From positions 1-12,466 of the forward strand of contig SSTB01000323.1 in the NCBI GenBank assembly GCA_009469665.1: a stretch of DNA of 12,466 bases. The letters are read 5' to 3'. The position numbers and the translations under genes are program-made. The notes under the pieces were generated by a model. That model did not search any database. It worked only from the letters and a program-made list of their open reading frames with translations, and was not told the origin of the DNA. The DNA comes from Azonexaceae bacterium. Its GTDB lineage: Bacteria > Pseudomonadota > Gammaproteobacteria > Burkholderiales > Rhodocyclaceae. This document shows positions 5,770 to 12,014 of the stretch, one piece after another. Positions within the stretch are counted from its first letter, which is position 1; every line of letters starts with the position of its first letter.

Positions 5770-7758
5770 TCAGAACAATTCGAGGACGTTGTCGACGATG
5801 ACGTTTTCGTCGATCAGTTGGGCGCGCTCCAGGCTGCGAGCCGCAGCGATGGGCACCGGCGGCAGGCCAAGGCGGACCACGGTGCCGCGGTAGCCGGCTT
5901 CCGCCAGACAGGCGAGCAACTCGGCGCTGACGCCGAATTCGTGGTGGGATTCCTCGACCACCACGATGCGCGGGCTCTCCAGCAGGGCTTCCAGCAGGGT
6001 ATTGCGGGGCAGGGGGCTGAGCAGCGCGGGGGCGACGATTTCGACTTCGAGTTCTTCTTCATCCGCCAGGCGCTGGGCCGCCCGCTCGATGAAGGGCAGC
6101 ATGCCGCCGAAGCCCACCAGGGTGACGTCGGGATCGACGGCACCCCGGCGCAGGGTCGGGAAGAGTTCGGCGCCCGCGTCGGCAGGGCTGGCCGGGACGA
6201 CCGTGTAGTCTAGGGTGTCCTGAGTTTCGCCGTAGAGCAGCTTGTGCTCCAGGAATACGGTGGGGTTGGGCCAACGGCTGGCGGCGTCGACCAGCAGGGC
6301 GCCACTGGCGTGGCGGTGGCTGGCGTAGAGCACCGTGAGTCCGGGGACGGACACGAGCAGGTTTTCCGGGCTCTGGCTGTGGGTGGGGCCGTAACCGCGC
6401 CGGCCTCCGCAGGGCGCCCGTACCACCAGGGGAACGGAACATTCCTCGAACATGCCGGGAAACTTGACCGCATGGTTGTAGATCTGGTCCATGCACAGGG
6501 TCAGGAAGTCGGCGAACATGATTTCGACGATGGGACGCCGCCCGGCGAGGGCCAAGCCGATAGCTGCGCCGGTGATGCCGGCCTCGCTGATGGGGGTGGA
6601 GATGACCCGCCCCTTGAAATCCTCGGACAGCCCGGCGGTGACCTTGAAAGCGCCGCCGTAGGGTTCGTGAAGGTCCTCCCCGATCACCAGGCTGCGGGAG
6701 TCGCTGGCCAGCAGGTGGCGCAGGGCGTCGTTGAGCGACTGGCGCACGGTTTTCGCCTCGGAGCGCAGTTCGGCTGCGAGCGCCGCCGCGGCGGGGCGCA
6801 GGCTATGGGTGGGGAGGTCGGCGAAGGCGGCTTCGGGGGAAGCGAGGGCGAGGGCTTCGACCTGGGCGACAAAGGCACGGTTGCGCGCTTCGATTTCCTC
6901 CCGCTCGGGGGCTCCCAGGCGTTCGCCCAGGGCGGCGACCGGGTCGCGGCGGGCGATGAAATCCTTTTCCGCGTCGCTGCGCAGATCGTCGCCCTTGCTG
7001 TGGGGGCCGAGGCGGCGCGTATCGATGACCAGCATGCCGGGGCCTTCGCCCGCGCGTACCTCGGCCACCACGTCGGCGACTGCGGCGGCGAAATCGGGGG
7101 CGCTGTCGTCCAGGCGCCAGGTCTTGAGGCCGAAGGCCTGGCCGCGGCCCTCGATGCTGCCGGCGACGGTGTCGGCGGTGTAGGTGGTCTGGGCGATGCC
7201 GTTGTTTTCGACCACGAAGAGCACGCGGGCCTGCCAGACGGCGGCAAGGTTCATGCTCTCGTAGAGCATACCCTCGCCCAGGGTGCCGTCGCCGATCATG
7301 ATGGCCACCACGGCCGTGCTCCCGGAAAGGCGGCGGTCGAGGGCCAGGCCGGCACCGATGCCGGTCATTCCCGCCTGGACGCCGTTGCTATGGAAATGAC
7401 GGAAGGCAATGTGCTGGCTGCCCCCGAACCCGCCGCACACCCCGGCTTCCCGACCCATGATTTCGGCCACCAGGCCGAGGAAATTGCCGGAATAGGTGAG
7501 AAAGTGGCCGTGGTTGCGGTGGTTGGACAGCACCACGTCTTGCGGGTCGGACAGCGCCCGCACCACGCTCATCTGGCAGAGTTCCTGGCCGATGCAGGTA
7601 TGGGTGGTTCCCGACAGCAGGCCGCGGCTGAACAGGTCCAGGATGAGGGATTCGGTCAGGCGGATGAGGTGGGCGTAGCCATACAGTTCGGCGTCGCCCA
7701 GGCCGATGACGGGTTTTCCGCAGGCGTCCGCAGGATATCCGGGAATTTCTGGATTCAT
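5770..7758 (-). CDS. Fused alpha+beta E1 component, thiamine-dependent 2-oxoacid dehydrogenase type
   Basis: A 662-residue single-chain E1. The alpha half (about 20-325) has the thiamine diphosphate motif GDGTLGEGMLYESMN (156-170) ending in the paired Asn residues 185-186, and a HRNHGHFL segment (80-87) where PDH-type E1 alpha has its RxHGH loop. The beta half (about 338-662) has VIGEDLHEPYGGAFKVT (358-374), STPISEAGITGAAIGLA (387-403) with a likely catalytic Glu392, and PTHSQSPE (458-465). Alpha and beta are usually separate genes in acetoin or branched-chain dehydrogenases; fused forms are known. Expected reaction: decarboxylation of a 2-oxoacid and reductive acylation of the E2 lipoyl arm. 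The substrate is unknown. ATG 7758 opens MNPEIPGYPADACG; the frame runs back to 8274, but that part is Gly/Pro/Arg-rich and unlike E1. It is the first gene of the operon. Confidence 0.9.
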   Translation of the reverse strand: MNPEIPGYPADACGKPVIGLGDAELYGYAHLIRLTESLILDLFSRGLLSGTTHTCIGQELCQMSVVRALSDPQDVVLSNHRNHGHFLTYSGNFLGLVAEIMGREAGVCGGFGGSQHIAFRHFHSNGVQAGMTGIGAGLALDRRLSGSTAVVAIMIGDGTLGEGMLYESMNLAAVWQARVLFVVENNGIAQTTYTADTVAGSIEGRGQAFGLKTWRLDDSAPDFAAAVADVVAEVRAGEGPGMLVIDTRRLGPHSKGDDLRSDAEKDFIARRDPVAALGERLGAPEREEIEARNRAFVAQVEALALASPEAAFADLPTHSLRPAAAALAAELRSEAKTVRQSLNDALRHLLASDSRSLVIGEDLHEPYGGAFKVTAGLSEDFKGRVISTPISEAGITGAAIGLALAGRRPIVEIMFADFLTLCMDQIYNHAVKFPGMFEECSVPLVVRAPCGGRRGYGPTHSQSPENLLVSVPGLTVLYASHRHASGALLVDAASRWPNPTVFLEHKLLYGETQDTLDYTVVPASPADAGAELFPTLRRGAVDPDVTLVGFGGMLPFIERAAQRLADEEELEVEIVAPALLSPLPRNTLLEALLESPRIVVVEESHHEFGVSAELLACLAEAGYRGTVVRLGLPPVPIAAARSLERAQLIDENVIVDNVLELF

Positions 7759-7782
7759 TGATTCGTCAAGTCTTGGCAGCGA

Positions 7783-7799
7783 CGCCCCGGAACGGGGCG
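7783..7799 (-). promoter_or_regulatory. Strong GC hairpin in the leader of the E1 operon
   Basis: CGCCCCG (7783-7789) and CGGGGCG (7793-7799) pair perfectly over 7 bp with a 3-base loop. The hairpin lies 24-41 bases upstream of the E1 start codon, so it would be in the mRNA leader just ahead of the ribosome-binding region. No T run follows, so it is not an intrinsic terminator. It could slow initiation or protect the 5' end; this is inference. Confidence 0.4.
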
Positions 7800-7842
7800 C
7801 CTGGTTGAAGTCCTGTCCGGCGGTTCCGGGGAAAAAGCGCGA

Positions 7843-7860
7843 AGCATAGCAAGGATTGCT
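7843..7860 (-). promoter_or_regulatory. Weak candidate promoter for the E1 operon
   Basis: Read on the minus strand, 7851-7843 gives TGCTATGCT, an extended -10 form (TG-n-TATGCT), with no -35 match 17 bases upstream. It overlaps a small perfect inverted repeat, AGCAA (7848-7852) and TTGCT (7856-7860), that could be an operator. The match is modest and is listed only as the best candidate seen for this operon. Confidence 0.2.
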
Positions 7861-7986
7861 CTCTCGCGCGTTCCCCGGGAGGGTTTCCGGGGGGCGCGGG
7901 AAGCGCCAAACGCCACCCCTCACAGGCCCCGAGAACATGCTTCCCGCTCGAGCCCCGCAAGGGTACACGCTCACCCAAATTGCGCG

Positions 7987-7997
7987 CGTGAAATAAT
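7987..7997 (+). repeat. Direct repeat copy 1 (CGTGAAATAAT)
   Basis: The 11-mer CGTGAAATAAT occurs here and again at 8223-8233, 236 bases apart, both in the divergent intergenic region. It is AT-rich relative to its surroundings. Both copies are followed within about 20 bases by CCCCAA. It could be a regulator site or part of a dispersed intergenic element. Confidence 0.5.
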
Positions 7998-8090
7998 CCT
8001 TGGTTCCCTGGTCGGGGCCCCAAGGGGCTTTCGGAGCGTCCCTCGTGAGGGTGGCTCGGAGTGTGGGGGGGCTTCCATTCGGCCAGGGAT

Positions 8091-8118
8091 TTCGTGCTGG
8101 GGCATGACTCAGCACGAA
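8091..8118. promoter_or_regulatory. Perfect 9-bp inverted repeat, candidate operator
   Basis: TTCGTGCTG (8091-8099) and CAGCACGAA (8110-8118) are exact reverse complements with a 10-base spacer. The two centres are about 19 bases apart, close to two helical turns, which suits a dimeric regulator. It sits almost midway between the two copies of the CGTGAAATAAT repeat. No T run follows. Its role as an operator for either divergent gene is inferred. Confidence 0.45.
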
Positions 8119-8222
8119 GGTTCCGCTGGGGGGGCGACAGGCCGGAGCAGGCCCGAATTGGCCCCTTTTTGCTGCGGCGCAGCGATGGCGCGAATGCCCC
8201 CCTATCGGCATTTCCCGGGTGA

Positions 8223-8233
8223 CGTGAAATAAT
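8223..8233 (+). repeat. Direct repeat copy 2 (CGTGAAATAAT)
   Basis: This is the second exact copy of the 11-mer at 7987-7997. It lies 174 bases upstream of the GTG start of the priming glycosyltransferase. The GAAATAAT part could act as a -10-like element, but no -35 match is visible at the right distance. Confidence 0.5.
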
Positions 8234-8282
8234 GCCTCCCCCTTTTGGCACCCCAAACCTAAGATGCGCTCCACAGGAATGG

Positions 8283-8351
8283 GCGGGTGCCGTGTTGGAG
8301 CGCCCGCGGAGCGAGGGTCCGGCCTGCAGCCTCCTGGTGGCTTGCGGACCC
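8283..8351 (+). promoter_or_regulatory. Structured leader upstream of the priming glycosyltransferase
   Basis: Two adjacent hairpins can be drawn. The first pairs GCGGGTGC (8283-8290) with GCGCCCGC (8300-8307), 8 pairs including one G-U, around a 9-base loop. The second pairs GGGTCCG (8315-8321) with CGGACCC (8345-8351), 7 perfect pairs around a 23-base loop that could fold further. They end 45 bases before the GTG start. No T run follows. I do not recognise a known riboswitch class. Confidence 0.4.
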
Positions 8352-8386
8352 GCCGACAAAAATTTGCGCCCCGCGCACAAAGCCTC

Positions 8387-8390
8387 GGAG
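8387..8390 (+). promoter_or_regulatory. Ribosome-binding site that decides the GTG start
   Basis: GGAG at 8387-8390 lies 6 bases before the GTG at 8397. The in-frame ATG at 8406 would be 15 bases away, too far for this site. This supports GTG as the start codon of the sugar transferase. Confidence 0.6.
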
Positions 8391-8396
8391 TAAGCA

Positions 8397-9779
8397 GTGG
8401 TCAGGATGTTCAATCATTGGGTTCGGTGGCGCACGCTGCTGCAAGTCCTTTTCGATTTCTCCTTTGTATTTGTCGCCATGATCATCGCGACCCTGTGGGT
8501 CGGCGCCGGCTTGCCCATCGACATCGCCATGGTTGCCGTCTATGCGGTGATCCTGGGGGTGATCATGCTGCTGCTCAATGCCTGGTTCGGGTTCTATCAG
8601 CGTTTCCATGGGCGAACGATCCATCAGACTCGAGCCCGGGCGGTGCTTTCCCTCTACCTCGCCGTTCCGCTCGCCTACGGGCTCTTTCTCCTGCTTCCCG
8701 TCACGGCGGTGAGCCGCGAGTTTCTCCAGTTGTCGGCCATGTCGGCGGTGTTCGGCATGCTGGTCAATCGTGTCAGCACGGTCCATGCCCCCCCGACCCA
8801 GATGCTGGTGCGGCGCATTCTGGTCTTCGGCGTGGGGGCCAAGGCCCTGGCTGTGCGCAAGGCCCTCAACAAGTCCGATCCGGCGGCCCTCGTCGTCGGC
8901 TTCTATCCTGCCTCCAACGAGGAGGAGATCGTCGTCCCCGCCGACCAGGTGCTGTCCAGCGTCAAGCACCTCACCGATACGGCGCGGCAATTGAAGGTGG
9001 ATGAAATCGTCGTGGCGGTGACCGAGCGGCGCGGCGGCGCCCTGCCCCTGCGAGAACTGCTGGACTGCAAGCTGGCCGGGATTCGTGTCCTCGATCTGGC
9101 TAGCCATTTTGAGCAAACCCTGGGCCAGATTCGCCTCGACTCCCTCTACGCCGGCTGGCTGATCTTCGGCGACGGCTTCGGCCAGGGGGCCTGGCGCAGC
9201 TTCGTCAAGCGTGCCTTCGATATCGCCTGCGCCCTGGTGCTCCTCCTGCTGGCCGCGCCGGTCATGCTGCTGACGGCCCTCATCATCTCCCTGGAAAGCG
9301 CCGGGCCGATCTTTTACCGTCAGGAACGGGTAGGTCTCAACGGGCGCCTGTTCAACGTCATTAAGTTCCGCAGCATGCGCACCGACGCGGAAAAGGACGG
9401 CAAGCCGCGGTGGGCGACCTCCGGCGATTCGCGCGTGACCCGCGTGGGCCGTGTGATCCGCAAACTCCGCGTCGATGAACTGCCGCAACTCATCAGCGTC
9501 CTCAACGGCGACATGAGTCTGGTGGGGCCGCGGCCGGAACGACCCTTCTTCGTCGATCAACTGACGCGGGAAATCCCCTTCTATGCCGTGCGCCACAGCG
9601 TGAAACCGGGGGTCACCGGCTGGGCCCAGGTCAGGTACCATTACGGGGCTTCGGTGGAGGATTCCGCCGAAAAGCTCCAGTACGACCTCTACTACGTCAA
9701 GAATCACACCCTGTTCCTGGACATCCTGGTCCTCTTCGAGACGGTGGGGGTGGTGTTGACGGCGAAGGGCGCCCAGTGA
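8397..9779 (+). CDS. EpsB-type priming sugar transferase (undecaprenyl-phosphate sugar phosphotransferase, XrtA/PEP-CTERM associated)
   Basis: A 460-residue polyisoprenyl-phosphate hexose-1-phosphate transferase of the type found in exosortase A loci. It would start glycan assembly at the inner membrane by moving a sugar phosphate from a nucleotide sugar to undecaprenyl phosphate. The N-terminal half has several membrane segments (about 13-37, 41-62, 82-102, 108-124), then a Rossmann-like cytosolic domain (RRILVFGVGAKA, 139-150). A membrane anchor at about 272-299 leads into the catalytic domain with FYRQERVGLNGRLFNVIKFRSMR (306-328), a likely catalytic Asp-Glu pair in RVDELPQL (358-365), SLVGPRPERP (374-383) and VKPGVTGWAQV (402-412). 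Length and order match the full-length PglB/WbaP-like family. The GTG start has GGAG 6 bases upstream. It faces the E1 operon divergently and is followed by prsK in the same direction. Confidence 0.93.
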   Translation: MVRMFNHWVRWRTLLQVLFDFSFVFVAMIIATLWVGAGLPIDIAMVAVYAVILGVIMLLLNAWFGFYQRFHGRTIHQTRARAVLSLYLAVPLAYGLFLLLPVTAVSREFLQLSAMSAVFGMLVNRVSTVHAPPTQMLVRRILVFGVGAKALAVRKALNKSDPAALVVGFYPASNEEEIVVPADQVLSSVKHLTDTARQLKVDEIVVAVTERRGGALPLRELLDCKLAGIRVLDLASHFEQTLGQIRLDSLYAGWLIFGDGFGQGAWRSFVKRAFDIACALVLLLLAAPVMLLTALIISLESAGPIFYRQERVGLNGRLFNVIKFRSMRTDAEKDGKPRWATSGDSRVTRVGRVIRKLRVDELPQLISVLNGDMSLVGPRPERPFFVDQLTREIPFYAVRHSVKPGVTGWAQVRYHYGASVEDSAEKLQYDLYYVKNHTLFLDILVLFETVGVVLTAKGAQ

Positions 9780-9824
9780 CCCCCCGTCGGGGAATCGAGA
9801 CGCCAAGGTGATCGCCTCAGCCCC

Positions 9825-9842
9825 CCCGCTGGGCGGAGCGGG
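9825..9842 (+). other. Hairpin 1 in the spacer before prsK
   Basis: CCCGCT (9825-9830) pairs with AGCGGG (9837-9842) around a 6-base loop. It lies 45 bases after the sugar-transferase stop. No T run follows, so it is not a textbook intrinsic terminator; it may mark RNA processing or partial termination between this gene and prsK. Confidence 0.35.
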
Positions 9843-9849
9843 TGTCCAT

Positions 9850-9872
9850 GTGGCGGGGTCGTGATCCGCCAC
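9850..9872 (+). other. Hairpin 2 in the spacer before prsK
   Basis: GTGGCGG (9850-9856) pairs perfectly with CCGCCAC (9866-9872) around a 9-base loop. It ends 7 bases before AAGGGA (9880-9885), the likely ribosome-binding stretch of prsK, which lies 11 bases from the ATG. It could modulate prsK translation or uncouple it from the upstream gene (inference). Confidence 0.4.
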
Positions 9873-9896
9873 CCGTCCGAAGGGACTTTCTGATCC

Positions 9897-12014
9897 ATGG
9901 ATTCCGGTATCGCTGAACTGTCGGCCTGGGGCTATGGCCTGGCGGCGGCGGGCTACGTCCTGCTCTTCGGCTATTTGCTGAGCCGGCGGGGTCAGGCCGA
10001 GGGGGAGCGCCAGCCGGCAGCCCTCATGTTGGGAGCTGTGCTGGCCACCGCCTTGTGGGCTCTTGCAAGCCTGGGCATCGTTTACAGCGCTGCCCGCGAC
10101 TTCCGCGGGGTGGCAGAGGTGTGCGACGCCCTGCGTTACGCGGCCTGGTATGGCCTGATCCTGGTGCTCCTGGGGTCCGGGCCGGAAAAAGGGACGCGGC
10201 GCCCGCTCTCCCGCCCGGTCGCGCTGCTGGTCGGAGCCATCGCGCTGGCGGGCGTCGGCTTGCGTGTGGTGGTCTGGCTGGCCGGCGGCGTGCCCCTGGT
10301 GGTGGCCAAGTTCTATCTCGTTCAATCCCTGGCCATGGTCGTCGTCGCGCTGCTGCTTGTCGAGCAGTTCTACCGCAGCCTGGCCACCGACTCACGCTGG
10401 AACGTAAAGCCACTCTGCCTTGGGCTCTCGGCGGCCTTCGTTTACGACCTCTACTTCTATTCCGATGCCCTGCTCTTCGGGCGCGTCGACCCCGACGTGT
10501 TCAGCGTGCGGGGATTTGCCCATGCGCTCATCGTTCCGCTCATCGCCCTGCCGGTCAATCGCAGCCGCGACTGGGCCTCCCGCCTGCGGGTCTCCCAGAA
10601 GGTCGCTTTCCATTCGCTGGCTCTGCTGCTGTCCGGCGGCTACCTCCTCTTCATGGCGGGAGTGGGGTATTACGTCCGTTACTTTGGGGGGGATTGGGGC
10701 CGGGCGCTGCAGTTTGCCCTGCTCTTCATGGCCTTTCTCGGGCTCTGCATCGTCGCCTTTTCCGGATCCATGCGGGCCAGGGTGCGGGTTTTCCTCGGCA
10801 AGCACTTTCTCAGCTACCGCTACGACTATCGGGAGGAATGGCTCAAATTCACCCAGACCCTCTCGGAACAGGGATCGCCGCAGACCATGGGGCTGCACGT
10901 CATCAAGGGTCTAGCCGACATGCTGGAAAGCCCGGGGGGCGGGCTATGGCTACGGGATTCCGCCGCAGGCACCTTCGTGCAGACGGCGCGCTGGAACATG
11001 CCTGCCGTGGCGGCGCGGGAGGAGGCGGGTTCGCCCTTCAGCCACTTTCTGACCGATAGCGGCTGGGTCGTCAATCTGGAGGAATACCGCTGCTATTCGA
11101 GGCGCTACGAAGGCCTCTCGTTGCCGGAATGGCTGGGCGAGATTCCCGACGCCTGGCTCATCGTTCCGCTCCTGGCCCGCACCGAGATGATCGGCTTCGT
11201 CGTTCTGGCCAGTGCTCGCACCCGTATCGAAGTCAATTGGGAGGTCAATGATCTCCTAAAAACCGCGGGACGGCAGGCGGCGGCCTTCCTGGCCCAGTTG
11301 CAAGCCACCGAAGCCCTGCTCGAAGCGCGCAAGTTCGACGCCTTCAACCGTATGTCGGCCTTCGTGGTGCATGACCTGAAGAACATCGTCACCCAGCTTT
11401 CCCTGATGCTGCGCAATGCGGAAAAACACAAAGACAACGCAGAATTTCAGGAAGACATGCTGATGACCGTGGAAAATTCCGTCGAACGCATGCGGCAGTT
11501 GATGCTTCAATTGCGGGAAGGGGCCACGCCACCCGGCACGCCGGTGGGGGTGAACCTGAAGTTGATCGCCGAGCGCATCCAGAAGAACAAGGCAGTACTC
11601 GGGCGCACGGTGGATGTCGACATCGCGGAGGCTCTCATGACCCGGGGGCACGAGGAGCGACTGGAGCGGGTTCTCGGCCATATGGTGCAGAACGCTCTGG
11701 ATGCAACCGATCCGCGCGGCCGGGTTTGGATTCGCATCGAGAAGCAGGGGGGCCAGGCAATGCTGGAAGTAGGTGATACGGGGCACGGAATGTCGGCAGA
11801 CTTCATCCGCGAGCGCCTGTTCAAGCCCTTCCAGACGACCAAGGACGCCGGGATGGGTATCGGCGCTTACGAAAGCTCGCAGTACATCAATGAACTCGGG
11901 GGGAAAATCTTGGTAGACAGCGTGGTGAATCAGGGGACGCGGGTGACCGTGCTGCTCCCCCTGTTCGAGGGTGGGTCGCGGGCCGATCTGCGCCAGCAGG
12001 AGAGCGCGGCATGA
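9897..12014 (+). CDS. prsK: PEP-CTERM system histidine kinase PrsK
   Basis: A 705-residue membrane sensor kinase matching the PrsK family that accompanies exosortase systems. The N-terminal third has about eight to nine hydrophobic segments between residues 10 and 290. A GAF-like sensor region follows (about 310-470), then the dimerisation/phosphoacceptor helix with His492 in FVVHDLKN. The ATPase domain has the N box HMVQNALDA (595-603), G1 box EVGDTGHGM (624-632), F box LFKPFQTT (641-648) and G2 box GMGIGAY (652-658). All catalytic boxes look intact. ATG 9897 begins just before the first membrane segment. The stop codon overlaps the prsR start (ATGA, 12011-12014), so the two are translationally coupled. 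Family knowledge: PrsK phosphorylates PrsR to control PEP-CTERM and polysaccharide genes. The signal sensed is unknown. Confidence 0.95.
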   Translation: MDSGIAELSAWGYGLAAAGYVLLFGYLLSRRGQAEGERQPAALMLGAVLATALWALASLGIVYSAARDFRGVAEVCDALRYAAWYGLILVLLGSGPEKGTRRPLSRPVALLVGAIALAGVGLRVVVWLAGGVPLVVAKFYLVQSLAMVVVALLLVEQFYRSLATDSRWNVKPLCLGLSAAFVYDLYFYSDALLFGRVDPDVFSVRGFAHALIVPLIALPVNRSRDWASRLRVSQKVAFHSLALLLSGGYLLFMAGVGYYVRYFGGDWGRALQFALLFMAFLGLCIVAFSGSMRARVRVFLGKHFLSYRYDYREEWLKFTQTLSEQGSPQTMGLHVIKGLADMLESPGGGLWLRDSAAGTFVQTARWNMPAVAAREEAGSPFSHFLTDSGWVVNLEEYRCYSRRYEGLSLPEWLGEIPDAWLIVPLLARTEMIGFVVLASARTRIEVNWEVNDLLKTAGRQAAAFLAQLQATEALLEARKFDAFNRMSAFVVHDLKNIVTQLSLMLRNAEKHKDNAEFQEDMLMTVENSVERMRQLMLQLREGATPPGTPVGVNLKLIAERIQKNKAVLGRTVDVDIAEALMTRGHEERLERVLGHMVQNALDATDPRGRVWIRIEKQGGQAMLEVGDTGHGMSADFIRERLFKPFQTTKDAGMGIGAYESSQYINELGGKILVDSVVNQGTRVTVLLPLFEGGSRADLRQQESAA

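Larger units (their letters stand above)
7759..8396. other. Divergent intergenic region without a gene
   Basis: About 640 bases separate the divergent E1 and sugar-transferase genes. Open frames cross it on both strands, but their products are Arg/Pro/Gly-rich, show no family motif and run through hairpins. It must hold promoters for both directions; I found no convincing -35/-10 pair and no sigma-54 site with correct spacing. It does hold an exact 11-base direct repeat (7987-7997 and 8223-8233), perfect inverted repeats at 7783-7799 and 8091-8118, a smaller one at 8040-8051 (CCCTC-GT-GAGGG) and a structured leader at 8283-8351. These are listed separately. Confidence 0.7.

Noticed and set aside
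6244..7761. 505-residue plus-strand open frame opposite the E1 gene
   Set aside because: It lies wholly antisense to a gene with clear motifs, and its Gly/Ala/His/Val-rich product looks like the mirror of high-GC codon use.
8017..8028. GCCCC-AA-GGGGC followed by TTT as an intrinsic terminator
   Set aside because: The loop is only 2 bases, the T run is 3, and no gene ends just upstream of it.
8159..8173. Sigma-54-like promoter (TGGCCCC, then TTTTT, then GCT)
   Set aside because: The GG and GC elements are 9 bases apart instead of 10, and the -24 element lacks the CAC part; a one-base spacing change normally abolishes function.
8246..8260. TGGCAC at 8246-8251 as a sigma-54 -24 element
   Set aside because: No TTGC element follows at the required distance; the bases there read ACCT.
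7759..8274. N-terminal extension of the E1 gene back to 8274
   Set aside because: The extra 172 residues are Gly/Pro/Arg-rich, run through hairpins and have no E1 similarity; ATG 7758 fits the E1 start.
7766..8413. 215-residue minus-strand open frame in the intergenic region
   Set aside because: No recognisable motif, composition typical of translated GC-rich non-coding DNA, and it overlaps the structured leader and the start of the sugar transferase.
8259..10325. 688-residue minus-strand open frame across the sugar transferase and prsK
   Set aside because: It spans two well-supported genes and a spacer; the product is rich in Gln/His/Asp/Gly/Arg as expected from an antisense shadow.
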